DNA of 64,000 bases from Streptomyces sp. S4.7 (GTDB lineage Bacteria > Actinomycetota > Actinomycetes > Streptomycetales > Streptomycetaceae). The translations under genes and the position numbers were made by a program. Location of the stretch: positions 62,001 to 126,000 of the forward strand of contig NZ_CP048397.1 of NCBI RefSeq assembly GCF_010384365.1, read 5' to 3'. The notes under the pieces were generated by a model, which saw only the letters and a program-made list of their open reading frames with translations, ran no database searches and was not told the DNA's origin. Below are positions 51,161-60,309 of this stretch, piece after piece (position 1 is the first letter of the stretch; each line of letters begins with the position of its first letter).

Positions 51161-52036
51161 TCAGTAGACGGACACGCCGTAGACGGCGAGGGGCTCGACC
51201 ACCGGTTGGGCGAAGGTGGTGCCACCCGAAGCGCAATTGCCGCTGCCGCCGGAGATCAGGCCGATGGCCCGGGTGCCCGAGAAGACCGGGCCGCCGCTGG
51301 AGCCCGGTTCGGCGCAGAGGGTGGTCTGGACCAGGCCGTAGACGATGTCGCCGCCACCGTAGTTGACCGTGGCGTTCAGCGCGGTGACCGTGCCACTGTG
51401 TACGCCCGCTGTGGGGGCGCTGCTCATGACCTGCTGTCCGACGGTGGGATTACCGGCGGTGGTGATGTCCTGGTAGGTGCCGTTCTGGAGGGAGACGGAG
51501 CCCTCGGCGGCACTCTGGTCCGTGTAGCGGATGAGGGCGTAGTCGTTGCCCGGGAAACTGGAGTTGACGGTGGTGCCGATGCTGGAGACGTCGCCCGTGT
51601 TCGTGCAGTGACCCGCGGTCAGGGCGTATTTGATGCCCGCGCTGTCCCGCACGTTGAAACCGACCAGACACCGGATACCACCGGGCAGCTGGATGTACTC
51701 GCCTCCGGCGACGTACTTGGTGAGAATTCCGGTGGTGCGGTTGATCTCGGGCGCCCCGGCCGCAGTGGTCGCCGCCTGTGTGAGTGCGGTGAGTTCGCCG
51801 GCGTCGACCGTGCTGTCCACGGTGACGACCACCGTGCCGGTCGCCGCGTTCGTGTGCCACGCGCTGCCCCCGATATCCGCACGCGCCAGGGCGGCGTGCG
51901 CTGCGGTGAGCTGCGCCGCGGTGGGTCTGCCCGCGCCCGAGTCGGCGGCGGCGCCCGGTGCGGTCAGCGCGGTGGCGGCCAGCAGCCCGGAAGCTACGGC
52001 GACCAGTCGTGCGCGAGGGGCGGGAGTACGGTTCAC
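51161..52036 (-). CDS. Secreted S1 serine protease (streptogrisin-like)
   Basis: GTG 52036 has GGAGGA five bases upstream, better than the ATG at 52051. The 291-aa preproprotein has a signal peptide ([20 protein letters not shown]), a propeptide ([20 protein letters not shown] through [13 protein letters not shown]), and a mature protease from about residue 105. The triad is His in [10 protein letters not shown], Asp in [10 protein letters not shown] and Ser in [13 protein letters not shown]. The usual GDSGG is GSSGG here, the Ser being preserved. The ending [12 protein letters not shown] matches streptogrisin A/B-type enzymes. It degrades extracellular protein. Confidence 0.93.
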   Translation of the reverse strand: MNRTPAPRARLVAVASGLLAATALTAPGAAADSGAGRPTAAQLTAAHAALARADIGGSAWHTNAATGTVVVTVDSTVDAGELTALTQAATTAAGAPEINRTTGILTKYVAGGEYIQLPGGIRCLVGFNVRDSAGIKYALTAGHCTNTGDVSSIGTTVNSSFPGNDYALIRYTDQSAAEGSVSLQNGTYQDITTAGNPTVGQQVMSSAPTAGVHSGTVTALNATVNYGGGDIVYGLVQTTLCAEPGSSGGPVFSGTRAIGLISGGSGNCASGGTTFAQPVVEPLAVYGVSVY

Positions 52037-52276
52037 GGAGTCCTCCACCATGTCATGCCTGCATCAATTTCGGTCCGCTCATGCTTCACCGCCAAACGCC
52101 GGCCGACAAGGTGGGGATTGAGCCGCCGCACGAGGAGTCCGGCGGTGGGGGCGCGATCGACGCCGCCGAACAGCTCCGGCGGCGTTCGGGGTGCTTCCGT
52201 GCGGGCGCGCACACGCTGGTGGCGGAGCCGTCACCATGTATCGGAACGGGTCGGCCACCAGCGGTGATCAGGGTGT
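52037..52276. other. Intergenic gap
   Basis: Holds the protease promoter on the minus strand; no other feature was seen. Confidence 0.4.
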
Positions 52277-55246
52277 TCAGAGACGTTCGATCCAGATGTT
52301 GCGGAACCTCGGGTTGTCGCCGGGGTCTCCGTGGTCCTGCAACCGGATGTGGCCCGGTGCCGGGCCCTCGGGCCGGCCCGCACCTGTGGTGCCGTCGATG
52401 CTGACGTCGTTGTGCACCGACCTGCCGTTCCAGCGGAGGGTCACGCGGGCGTTCTCCACCTTGTCGCCGTCGCTGTTGAAGCGAGCCGCCCGGAACTCGA
52501 TGTCGTAGCTCTGCCAAGTGCGCGGCGCGGTCGACGCGTTGACGTCCGGTGCCTTCTGCCGGTAGATCGCGCCGGCATCGTCGTTACGGGGGGTGGCGAC
52601 CCCGAAGGACTCCAGTACCTGCATTTCGTAGCGCTCCTGGATGTAGACCCCGCTGTTGCCCCGGGCCTGTCCGGTCACCTCCGGGGGGTAGTCCGGCTGG
52701 TACCACTCTGCGTGCATCCGGAAGTCGCCGAACTTCTCCTTCGTACGGATGTCCCCGCCGAGCGACTCCACCGAGCCGTCCGCCACGGGCCACTTCGCCG
52801 GACCACCGGCGGCCGACTCCCAGGCGTCAAGGTTCCCCCCGTCGAACAGGCTGACGCGCTTCGTCGGAGTGACGGTCAGATTGTCGAGGTTCACATGGCC
52901 GTCGTCCTCGGACTCGTAGACGTAGGCGATGGTGTTGGCGCCCTTCCGCAACGGCACCGACTCGACGTGGGTCGCCCATGTGTTCCAAGTGCGTGTGCTG
53001 TCCAGCCAGATCTGCTTCCAGCGCTCGCCGTTGACGTACACACTCATCGACCTGGGAACGGGCTCCGGGTCCGAGTTCATCCCGCTGGCGTACCGCAGCG
53101 CGAGGTCGTGCCGGCCGGCCTTGTCGGCCCGGACGGCGAAAGTGGTGCGTGCACCCGGTTCCCAGTTGCGGTCGATGAACCCTGCGCCCGAGTAGCCGGA
53201 GTGGTTGTCGTTGAACCCGGTCCCGCCGTCCAGCGACGCGGACTCCGCCTCGTACACCGGCGGCGGCTTTGAGCCGTTGGGCAGCCTGTTGAGGCTGTAC
53301 CACGCCTCGGTGCTCCACAGTTCGGCGCCGGACTCCGCGGCGAACGGACGCGGGGAGTGCAGGTGCACCACCCGGCCGGGCCGCAGGCCGTCCATCTTCA
53401 GCGTGACGGTCTTGCGGTCCGCGGAGAGCGTCGCCGAGGTGATGTCGAGGGTCTCCTCGTCGACCTTCGGGCCGCCGTACCTCGGGGTCGCCACGTATCG
53501 CCACTGTTCGGCGGTGTACTTCGCCGCCAGGTCTTTCGCGGTCTCCTCGGACAGCGGCTGGGTGTACTCGATCGTGAACCCGCCGTCGACCGCGCGCATG
53601 GCGCGCATGTCGAACGCGTCGTCCCCGGTGAGCGAGAGCTTCTGCAGGCCGTGCTTGAGCTTGCCCTGCTGGCCCCAGTTGCCCGAGTCACCAATGCCGC
53701 CGGCATAGATCGCCCCGTCCGGACCGAGGCTGATCCGGCTGACGCCGGCCTCCAGACCCTGCGCCATACGGAAGACCGCGCCCTGGTACTCGCCGCCGAT
53801 CTTCTCCAGATACGCCCGCTGCAGGCCGCCGTAGGTCACGTCACCGAACACCATCTGGCCGGCGAAAGGACCCTTGGGCAGTACGAGGGGATTGCTCGGC
53901 GAGTTGGAGATCTCGCCGTGCGGCAGCCAGAGCACGGGCTCGGTCACCGGCTGGCTGTCGTACACGCCGTCGGGGTTCGTGTGGTGGTTGTAGAAGGCGC
54001 CCTGCTTGATCCGCACCAGCTTCGATGTCGGCACGTACGCGCCCTGGTTGTCGGTGACGAAGATGTCGCCCTCCGGGCCCCAGCCGAGGCCGTTCGGTGT
54101 ACGCAGCCCTCCGGCCACGTAGGACACCTTCCCCGTGTCCTTGTTGATCTTGAGGGTGCTGCCGCGGTTGGGCACGAGCTGCGGGTCCCTGGTCGCACCG
54201 CCGGGGACCATGGCGATGCCCGTGCTGACGTAGAAGTGCCCCTTCTCGTACAGCAGACCGAAGGCGAACTCGTGGTAGTTGCCGCCGAACGGCCAGGTCG
54301 CGATCGTTCGGTACTCGTCGGTGACCTCGTCACCGTCCTTGTCGATAAGGGCGGTCAGGCCGTCCTTATCGGACACGTAGAGGGTGCCGTCCACGTACTT
54401 GAGGCCCATCGGCTCCAACAGGCCCTTGGCGACCAGCTTCTTGGTCACCTTCGACGGGTCGGTGGCGCCGGTGACGTTGTCCAGCAGGTACACCTCGCCG
54501 AGCTCGCTCTCCCTGCTGCCGCCCCACGTGCTGATCGCCATCCGGCCGTCCGGCAGCCAGTCCATGCCGGTGACCTGCGGCTCGAAGCCGTCGGGACGCA
54601 GGTTCGTCAGCGTGTAGTCGGGGTGCACGCCGGCCAGCGGCAGACCGTCCCCCGGAGACTCGTCGACGCCCTCGCACGCCTTGCGTCCCGGTGAGGTGAC
54701 GCGGGTGACGTCGGCGTCGGTGCTCAGCGCGGAGTTGGGTACGGGCGAGAACCCGGCCGCGCCCGGCGGCTGCCACTCCAGCAGGAGGCGCTGGGTGAAG
54801 GCACCGTCCCAGTGGTCGATGCGCAGCGGGTGGAGCCCCTCGGCCAGCTCGATCGAGCCGTCCTTCGACTCGGGGCCGTGCGTGCCACCGTTGTCGATGA
54901 CCTCCGTGCCGTCGACGATCAGCCGGGACCCGTCGTCGCTGGTGACACGGAAGTTGTGCTTGCCGGACGTCGGGATGCCGAGGTAACCGGTGACCTCGGT
55001 GACGAAATTGTCGGTGAGCCCGAAGTCCTCCGAGGTGGTCCAGTCGATCGTCGGCTTCAGCTTGTCGATGTTGGGTGTCTGGCCGGGCTTGAGCGTGCAG
55101 AAGTCGTCGAGAGGCACCTGCACGTCGAACACCCGCATGGTCACGCCCGGTTCCTGCGGCGGTATGTCGGGTGGTTCCGCGGCGGCCTGGCCCGGGACGA
55201 GCGGCACCAGGAACAGTGCTGAGAAGAGTGCGACGAACGGCCGCAT
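52277..55246 (-). CDS. Secreted PA14 / sorbosone-dehydrogenase propeller / CBM / DUF1080 protein
   Basis: ATG 55246 has AAGGAGGAAGG upstream. The 989-aa protein has a signal peptide (FVALFSALFLVPLVPGQAAA). Domains in order are PA14 (about 35-170: VTGYLGIPTSGKHNFRVTSD, GLHPLRIDHWDGAFTQRLLL) and a PQQ/sorbosone-dehydrogenase-type six-bladed propeller (about 200-560: VTGMDWLPDGRMAISTWGGS, GGLRTPNGLGWGPEGDIFVT). A CBM6/35-like sandwich follows (about 665-800: AESASLDGGTGFNDNHSGYS), then DUF1080 (about 805-988: SLFDGGNLDAWESA, GNSGVYIQERYEMQVLES). Such multidomain proteins are thought to bind and act on polysaccharides or oxidised sugars; DUF1080 members include 3-keto-glycoside hydrolases. LacI-type dyads lie upstream. 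Confidence 0.9.
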   Translation of the reverse strand: MRPFVALFSALFLVPLVPGQAAAEPPDIPPQEPGVTMRVFDVQVPLDDFCTLKPGQTPNIDKLKPTIDWTTSEDFGLTDNFVTEVTGYLGIPTSGKHNFRVTSDDGSRLIVDGTEVIDNGGTHGPESKDGSIELAEGLHPLRIDHWDGAFTQRLLLEWQPPGAAGFSPVPNSALSTDADVTRVTSPGRKACEGVDESPGDGLPLAGVHPDYTLTNLRPDGFEPQVTGMDWLPDGRMAISTWGGSRESELGEVYLLDNVTGATDPSKVTKKLVAKGLLEPMGLKYVDGTLYVSDKDGLTALIDKDGDEVTDEYRTIATWPFGGNYHEFAFGLLYEKGHFYVSTGIAMVPGGATRDPQLVPNRGSTLKINKDTGKVSYVAGGLRTPNGLGWGPEGDIFVTDNQGAYVPTSKLVRIKQGAFYNHHTNPDGVYDSQPVTEPVLWLPHGEISNSPSNPLVLPKGPFAGQMVFGDVTYGGLQRAYLEKIGGEYQGAVFRMAQGLEAGVSRISLGPDGAIYAGGIGDSGNWGQQGKLKHGLQKLSLTGDDAFDMRAMRAVDGGFTIEYTQPLSEETAKDLAAKYTAEQWRYVATPRYGGPKVDEETLDITSATLSADRKTVTLKMDGLRPGRVVHLHSPRPFAAESGAELWSTEAWYSLNRLPNGSKPPPVYEAESASLDGGTGFNDNHSGYSGAGFIDRNWEPGARTTFAVRADKAGRHDLALRYASGMNSDPEPVPRSMSVYVNGERWKQIWLDSTRTWNTWATHVESVPLRKGANTIAYVYESEDDGHVNLDNLTVTPTKRVSLFDGGNLDAWESAAGGPAKWPVADGSVESLGGDIRTKEKFGDFRMHAEWYQPDYPPEVTGQARGNSGVYIQERYEMQVLESFGVATPRNDDAGAIYRQKAPDVNASTAPRTWQSYDIEFRAARFNSDGDKVENARVTLRWNGRSVHNDVSIDGTTGAGRPEGPAPGHIRLQDHGDPGDNPRFRNIWIERL

Positions 55247-55345
55247 GGGCCTTCCTCCTTGAGCGCCGAGGCAGCCGGCGGTCCAGTGGCTGACGGGCTG
55301 CCGTTCTCAGTGAAGGTGAGCCTCCACTGAAAAGGCAACGAGTGG

Positions 55346-55357
55346 GAAAGCGCTTTC
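55346..55357. promoter_or_regulatory. LacI-family operator upstream of the sorbosone/DUF1080 gene
   Basis: GAAAGCGCTTTC (55346-55357) is a perfect 12-base palindrome with the central CG of LacI/GalR operators, 100 bases upstream of the start. A related GGGAAGCGCTATC lies at about 55479-55491. A sugar-responsive LacI regulator probably binds; its gene is not in the window. Confidence 0.7.
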
Positions 55358-55796
55358 AGCTCGCGACTGAAGAATCTGCGCCCTCCAGCCGCCGCAGCTC
55401 GCCCAGTTGTGCACCGGGAGGCTGAAAAACAGGCACAATACCGGCAGTTGGTGACCGGCCTTCATCGAATCGAGGAATGGGAAGCGCTATCTCTCATGGC
55501 GAGGACCGGTGAAGGACGACGGCATGACGCCGACCGGGTCCACGCCGCCATGGACGGGGGCCGGCGGAGCTCGTGAGCGCCGGATCATCGTGACGCGCGG
55601 CGGCTCCCAGGCATACGTCGTGGCGTCCTGGATCAAGGCGCCGATCGGGTCGACTGGCCACGCCGGCGCCCGAGTAGCCCTTGCCGGCGCCGCCCGCCAC
55701 CTGTCGGCCGGATCGATCGGCTCACCGGACGGCGAGCCGCCCGGGGGCACTCTGGTGGAAAGCGATCGGCGGGCGGAAACTGCTGGAACGAGTTCG

Positions 55797-56999
55797 ATGC
55801 GGGTGGGTGAGGGGGGCGGGGCGGATCGCCGGACCGCCACGGGAGCGGCCGGGCGGGGGCGCGGCGGGCGGGCCAGTGTCGACAGGGGCCGGTGGTTCCC
55901 CGAGCGGAGGGGCTACGCCGAGGACACCCGTCGATACGTCCAGAAGCTGCTTGACGAGGGCCGGATCGAGGAGCTGCGGTCGGCGGCCCTCACCGGTACG
56001 GCACCGGCCCGCGCACGCCTGGCGGAGCTCTACGCCGAGCAGGGCCGGATCGAGGAGCTGCGCGCACTGGCCGGCACCGGGAACGCGCGCCTGGCACTCC
56101 TGCTGACCGGCACACTGGCCGACACGACGGCCGGGCAGGACGACCTCGAAGCGGCGGTCGCCGTGCTGAAGGTGCGCCTGGAGATCCTTGAGAAGGACGC
56201 CCTCGACCAGTTGATCGAGCTGCTTCGCGCGCAGGACCTGGTCGAGGAGGCCATCGCCTTCCTCCAGGCGCGCCCGGAAGACAGTGACTACGCCGGTTGG
56301 CACCTGCTGGTCCATCTGCTCCTCGTCCAGGGCCGGATCGAGGACGCACGGACGATGGCCGGCGACAGCAGGCGCCCCTACGCCCGCACGCTGGTGACGG
56401 GCGTCCTCGCCGAGCAGGGCCGGATCGAGGAGATGCGAGCACTCGCCGCTCCATACCCCCTGGTGGCCCATGCGCTGGTCGGGCAGGGGCGCGTCGACGA
56501 GGCAATCGCCTTGCTGCAGGAGCGCGTCGACGCCGACGAGGAGTACGCACACGGCTATCTGATCGATCTGCTGGTGTCACAGGGGCGCGCCGATCAGGCC
56601 CTGTCCGCCCTGGAGGCCAAGTCGCACAACCCCTACGACGTGACCTCCACCGGACCTCTCGACGTGGCCCGGCTCCTGGACGAACAGGGCCGCGCCGAGG
56701 AGGCGATCAGAATCCTGCGGACCCGTGGGCCCGCGCCTCGACAACTCGCCGCGCTGCTGGCCGGGCAGGGGCGTACCGACGAAGCCGTCAAGGTTCTCGA
56801 CCGCGCGATGGCCGACGTCAAGCACTCGTCCGTCGTTGAGGAGTTGGCCGAGGTCCAGGCCGACCTGCTCATCGAGCACGGCCGGATCGACGAGCTGCGC
56901 GCCCGCGCCGAAACGGGCCACCGGGTATACGCCGTGCGGCTGGCGGCTCATCTGGGGGAGCCCGACCCGTTGACCGGGTGGGCGGTGCCGAGCCACTGA
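55797..56999 (+). CDS. Degenerate-repeat (TPR-like) protein
   Basis: The frame is open from 55509. ATG 55797 was chosen after a GGAACGAG site; the true start is uncertain and the first ~50 residues are low-complexity. From residue about 50, eight repeats of 30-36 residues are seen, each containing Q-G-R-[IVA]-[DE]-E. Examples are EQGRIEELRALAGTGNARLA, VQGRIEDARTMAGDSRRPYA, GQGRVDEAIALLQERVDADE, SQGRADQALSALEAKS, EQGRAEEAIRILRTRG and GQGRTDEAVKVLDRAMAD. The pattern is of paired helices, like TPR or SEL1 arrays, likely a protein-binding scaffold. There is no enzymatic domain. It is convergent with the dioxygenase gene. Confidence 0.75.
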   Translation: MRVGEGGGADRRTATGAAGRGRGGRASVDRGRWFPERRGYAEDTRRYVQKLLDEGRIEELRSAALTGTAPARARLAELYAEQGRIEELRALAGTGNARLALLLTGTLADTTAGQDDLEAAVAVLKVRLEILEKDALDQLIELLRAQDLVEEAIAFLQARPEDSDYAGWHLLVHLLLVQGRIEDARTMAGDSRRPYARTLVTGVLAEQGRIEEMRALAAPYPLVAHALVGQGRVDEAIALLQERVDADEEYAHGYLIDLLVSQGRADQALSALEAKSHNPYDVTSTGPLDVARLLDEQGRAEEAIRILRTRGPAPRQLAALLAGQGRTDEAVKVLDRAMADVKHSSVVEELAEVQADLLIEHGRIDELRARAETGHRVYAVRLAAHLGEPDPLTGWAVPSH

Positions 57000-57139
57000 G
57001 GGGGGCGAACGCGTCGTCCACACCGCGGACAACTGCCGACACGTCACCGGTGGGCGAGCCGCTTCCGGTTGGCCGCCCGCGCCTTCCCCGGGCAGTCAAC
57101 CGGGCAGGTCACCGACTTCCCAGGCACGCCCCAGGCCGA

Positions 57140-57188
57140 GTCCGGAAAGTCCCGCCCGGCCTGCGGGCGGACGGCGCTGCTTCCGGAC
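57140..57188. terminator. Bidirectional hairpin between convergent genes
   Basis: GTCCGGAA (57140-57147) pairs with TTCCGGAC (57181-57188), and an inner CCGCCCG (57152-57158) pairs with CGGGCGG (57164-57170). It lies between the convergent repeat-protein and dioxygenase stops. Confidence 0.7.
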
Positions 57189-57193
57189 ACGGC

Positions 57194-58024
57194 CTAGTGA
57201 CGGAGCTGGGAATTCCGGTTGGCGGGTGCGGCGTCCTCGCCGTCCGGACCGGAGGTGGTCCGCCCCAGGCCCCGGCGGATCGCGATCTCCACGGGTGAGT
57301 ACGCGCCGTCGGCCCGCTCCAGTTCGTACGGCGCGGCCGGCATCAGCGGCGGCTGGGCCATGAAGCGCGGCCGTGCCCCGTGGTGCGGCTGCGCCGCGTG
57401 CACCAGGAACGGATGGCACAGGAAGACGTCACCCGGGGATCCGGTGGCGAGGGTGAGCGGCCGGTGGTCGGATGCCGCTACGAGGTCCGGCGCGATGGCC
57501 AGGCCGCTCGCGCCTTCCTCCCCGTACGGCTCCAGCACCTTCGGCACGTCGAGGTGGGAGCCGACCCGGATCCGGGTCGGGGCGTCCTCTTCGCCCACCT
57601 CGCTGAACAGGAACAGCATCAGCAGGGCCCGGCCACGTGAGCGGAGGTTGGTGAAGGGCCAGGTCTCCCCCTCCACCGCGTAGCTGCCCTCGATGTGCCA
57701 GCCCGCGTCGTCGGGCTCCTCCTCGTGCGGAAAGCGCAGCGGGAAGCTGCCGAGCGAGTAACGCGGCTCCCAGCGCCCGGCGCCGGCCAGCAGGTCGTAC
57801 GCCCGGTGCAGGGCCGGGGAATTGGGTGCGGCGGCGAACGGTCCCTGTGCCATCCCGCCGACCCAGTGCACGGGCTGCGTCCATGTCTCCGGGCGGTCCG
57901 GGTCCGAGCCCGTCTCCCTCCACAGCAGCCGCGCGCAGCTCGCGGCCACGCGGGGCGCGACGGCACCTTCCAGCTTGACGTAGCCGTCGCGGAGGAAGCG
58001 GGTCACCAAGGTCGTCTCGTTCAT
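57194..58024 (-). CDS. Phytanoyl-CoA dioxygenase-family Fe(II)/2-oxoglutarate enzyme
   Basis: The 276-aa protein starts at ATG 58024. The N-terminal FLRDGYVKLEGAVAPRVAAS is the standard PhyH opening. Iron ligands are expected at GWHIEGS (His plus, unusually, Glu instead of the HxD Asp) and at the distal HAAQPHHGARPR near residue 210, whose Arg binds 2-oxoglutarate. LMLFLFSEVGEEDAPTRIRV and SPGDVFLCHPFLVHAAQPHH are conserved strands. It hydroxylates an unknown small molecule. It is divergent from the AraC regulator. Confidence 0.85.
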   Translation of the reverse strand: MNETTLVTRFLRDGYVKLEGAVAPRVAASCARLLWRETGSDPDRPETWTQPVHWVGGMAQGPFAAAPNSPALHRAYDLLAGAGRWEPRYSLGSFPLRFPHEEEPDDAGWHIEGSYAVEGETWPFTNLRSRGRALLMLFLFSEVGEEDAPTRIRVGSHLDVPKVLEPYGEEGASGLAIAPDLVAASDHRPLTLATGSPGDVFLCHPFLVHAAQPHHGARPRFMAQPPLMPAAPYELERADGAYSPVEIAIRRGLGRTTSGPDGEDAAPANRNSQLRH

Positions 58025-58142
58025 GCCGCCATCGTGCGGCGCCGCACGTCCCGGTCACCCGACACTTGCCGCACCGCTCTTCTCGGGTGCGGCGAGCAGG
58101 CCGCGCCTGATTGAATCGATGGTCGGGATCTTGGAGGCGGGC

Positions 58143-59009
58143 GTGCTGGAGCGGCTCAATCAGGCCATGGAGCACATCGAGCGGCGGCTCGGCGGTTCCA
58201 TCGACGTGGGCGAGCTGGCGCGGGTCGCGGCCACCTCGGAGTACCACCTGCGGCGGATGTTCTCGGCGCTCGCGGGGATGCCGCTGTCGGAGTACATCAG
58301 GCGCCGGCGGCTGACCGTCGCGGGCGCGGAGGTGCTGGCCGGTGAGCGGACGCTGCTGGACATCGCGGTGCGGTACGGATACGGCTCGGGAGAGGCATTC
58401 GCGCGGGCGTTCCGCGCGGTGCACGGCGTCGGGCCCGGCGAGGCGCGGCGCACCGGCGCGGCGCTCAGCTCCCAGCCCCGGGTGGCCTTCCGCCTCATCG
58501 TCGACGGGAGCAGCAGTATGCGCTACCGCGTCGTACGCAAACGGGAGTTCAGCATCGTCGGGGCGAAGTCCCGGGTACCGCTCGTGCACTCGGGTCCGAA
58601 CCAGGCGATCATCGATTTCGTCCGCGGGATCGGCGGCCGTGGAAGGGAGCTGCTGGAGAAGCTGTCCGACCAGGAGCCGCACGGCATCCTCTCGGTCTGC
58701 GACGACCTCGATCCCAGCCGGGCGGAGGGCACCGACCTCGACTTCTACCTCGGGGTCGTCACCTCGGTGTCCGCGCCGGAGGGCATGGCCACGCTGCCCG
58801 TGCCGGGCGGGACATGGGCGGTCTTCACCACCTCGGGGCAGGCGCCGCAGGCGATGCAGGCGCTGTGGCGGACCGTGTTCACCGAGTGGTTCCCGTCGAA
58901 CCCGTACCGGAGCCGTCCCGGGCCGGAGATCCTTCGTACGCGGACGTCGGCGGACGGCGGCGAGGCGGACGCCGAGCTGTGGCTGCCGGTGGAACGGGAG
59001 GCCGATTGA
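58143..59009 (+). CDS. AraC-family regulator with GyrI-like effector domain
   Basis: GTG 58143 follows TTGGAGG with correct spacing; ATG 58119 is an alternative. The product is about 288 aa. The N-terminal AraC tandem helix-turn-helix is VLERLNQAMEHIERRLGGSI, DVGELARVAATSEYHLRRMF, TLLDIAVRYGYGSGEAFARA. A GyrI/Rob-type effector-binding domain (about 120-288) reads FSIVGAKSRVPLVHSG, FYLGVVTSVSAPEGMATLPV and VPGGTWAVFTTSGQAPQAMQ. Such regulators (Rob/BmrR C-domain type) bind hydrophobic drugs. It is divergent from the dioxygenase gene and may control it. Confidence 0.9.
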   Translation: MLERLNQAMEHIERRLGGSIDVGELARVAATSEYHLRRMFSALAGMPLSEYIRRRRLTVAGAEVLAGERTLLDIAVRYGYGSGEAFARAFRAVHGVGPGEARRTGAALSSQPRVAFRLIVDGSSSMRYRVVRKREFSIVGAKSRVPLVHSGPNQAIIDFVRGIGGRGRELLEKLSDQEPHGILSVCDDLDPSRAEGTDLDFYLGVVTSVSAPEGMATLPVPGGTWAVFTTSGQAPQAMQALWRTVFTEWFPSNPYRSRPGPEILRTRTSADGGEADAELWLPVEREAD

Positions 59010-59027
59010 CCCCTGCCCGGCCCCAGG

Positions 59028-59199
59028 TCCTGTCTTCACACTGGTGTCGTTCGCCCGCAGGGCGGGGCTCACGGCGTCCGGTGCGTGCGATCGCAAGACG
59101 GAGGATCGCATCCGTACCGGCGTACTCGGGCGAGTCCGGCAACGCGGCGGGCGTGCGTGCCAGGCGTCGTGAGCCAGACGCCAGTTCGAAGACAGGACT
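59028..59199. mobile_element. MITE-like element, copy 2
   Basis: Terminal inverted repeats GTCCTGTCTTCACACTGG (59028-59045) and CCAGTTCGAAGACAGGAC (59182-59199) match at 16 of 18 positions. The 172-base interior contains the same blocks as the copy at 49561-49720: GTCCGGTGCGTGCGATCGCA (about 59077-59096) and an identical 22-base block at 59141-59162. It begins 18 bases after the araC stop. Possible CAG/TAG flanks could be a target duplication. Confidence 0.75.
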
Positions 59200-59268
59200 A
59201 GGTCACAGCGAGTGATGTTCCGGAGAGCGAGAGCCGTTCCGCCTGTCGCCTCAGTACTGTGACTTTGC

Positions 59269-60162
59269 ATGACCGACACCGAGATCGAGATCACCACAGA
59301 GCTGGTTCGCGACCTGCTGCGGGAGCAGCATCCAGACCTTGCGGGGCTGGCCATCCGCGAGGTGGCGGGCGGGTGGGGCAACCAAATGTGGCGTCTCGGG
59401 GACGAGTTGGCCGTGCGCATGCAGCGCATGGACCCCACCCCGGAGCTCCAGCTCAAGGAGCGGCGGTGGCTGCCCGTGCTGGCTCCGCGCCTTCCGCTCC
59501 CGGTGCCGACTCCGGTGCGGTTCGGCGAACCGTCCGAGCGCTTCCCCAAGCACTGGACCGTGATGACGTGGGTTCCCGGCGAACCGCTGGACCACGGCTC
59601 GATCAGCCGCGGCGCCCACGCGGCCGACACGCTGGCGGGCTTCCTCCGGGCGCTCCATGCGGAGGCGCCCGCCGACGCCCCGATCGCTGCGGACCGCGGT
59701 GCCCATCCCGGGAACTGCACGGACGGCTTCGAGGACTTCCTCCGTGCCGTCGCCCCCGACGACATCGCCGATGTCCGGGCCGTCTGGGACGACGCCGTCG
59801 CTGCCCACGCGTGGGAGGGCCCGCCGGTGTGGGTGCACGGCGACCTCCATCCCGCGAACGTCGTCGTCTCGGGCGGAACGCTCTCGGGCATCGTCGACTT
59901 CGGTGACATGTTCGCCGGCGACCCGGCGTGGGACCTCGCCGCCGCGTGGGTGCTGCTGCCCGCGGGCACGGCCTCACGGTTCTTCGAAACGTACGCGCGC
60001 GCGGACGAGGCGGCGATCCGGCGCGCCCGCGGGCTGGCCGCCATGAAGAGCCTCTTCCTGATGCTGATGGGGCAGAACGGAGATCGGGGCCTTCCCGGCG
60101 GCAAGCCGAACTGGGGGCCTCTGGGCCGGGCGGCACTTGATCGCGTCCTGAAGGGCGTCTGA
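59269..60162 (+). CDS. Aminoglycoside phosphotransferase (APH)-family kinase
   Basis: The 297-aa protein starts at ATG 59269. The kinase-like fold shows an N-lobe (GGWGNQMWRLGDELAVRMQR), the hinge WTVMTWVPGEPLDHG, the catalytic loop VWVHGDLHPANVVVSGG (Asp and Asn) and the metal-binding IVDFGDMFAGDPAWDLA. The C-terminal tail is normal. Members phosphorylate aminoglycosides, macrolides or ordinary metabolites such as hydroxyacids; no resistance claim can be made from sequence alone. Confidence 0.9.
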   Translation: MTDTEIEITTELVRDLLREQHPDLAGLAIREVAGGWGNQMWRLGDELAVRMQRMDPTPELQLKERRWLPVLAPRLPLPVPTPVRFGEPSERFPKHWTVMTWVPGEPLDHGSISRGAHAADTLAGFLRALHAEAPADAPIAADRGAHPGNCTDGFEDFLRAVAPDDIADVRAVWDDAVAAHAWEGPPVWVHGDLHPANVVVSGGTLSGIVDFGDMFAGDPAWDLAAAWVLLPAGTASRFFETYARADEAAIRRARGLAAMKSLFLMLMGQNGDRGLPGGKPNWGPLGRAALDRVLKGV

Positions 60163-60309
60163 CGCGCGCTTCTTTTGACCTTTTCAGCGGTGGCTCCCTG
60201 TCCAGGGGGCACCTGCGCACACGTCGTCGGAGAGGCTTTCGGCCTCCCGGCGCCCGTGGACGAGGCGCCCAGCGGGTCGGCCGGCCCGTCGAAGGCGCCA
60301 GGCCGGCGG

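Noticed and set aside
59269..60162. Antibiotic resistance call for the APH-like kinase
   Set aside because: The fold is clear but many such kinases act on ordinary metabolites; no resistance-specific signature is visible.
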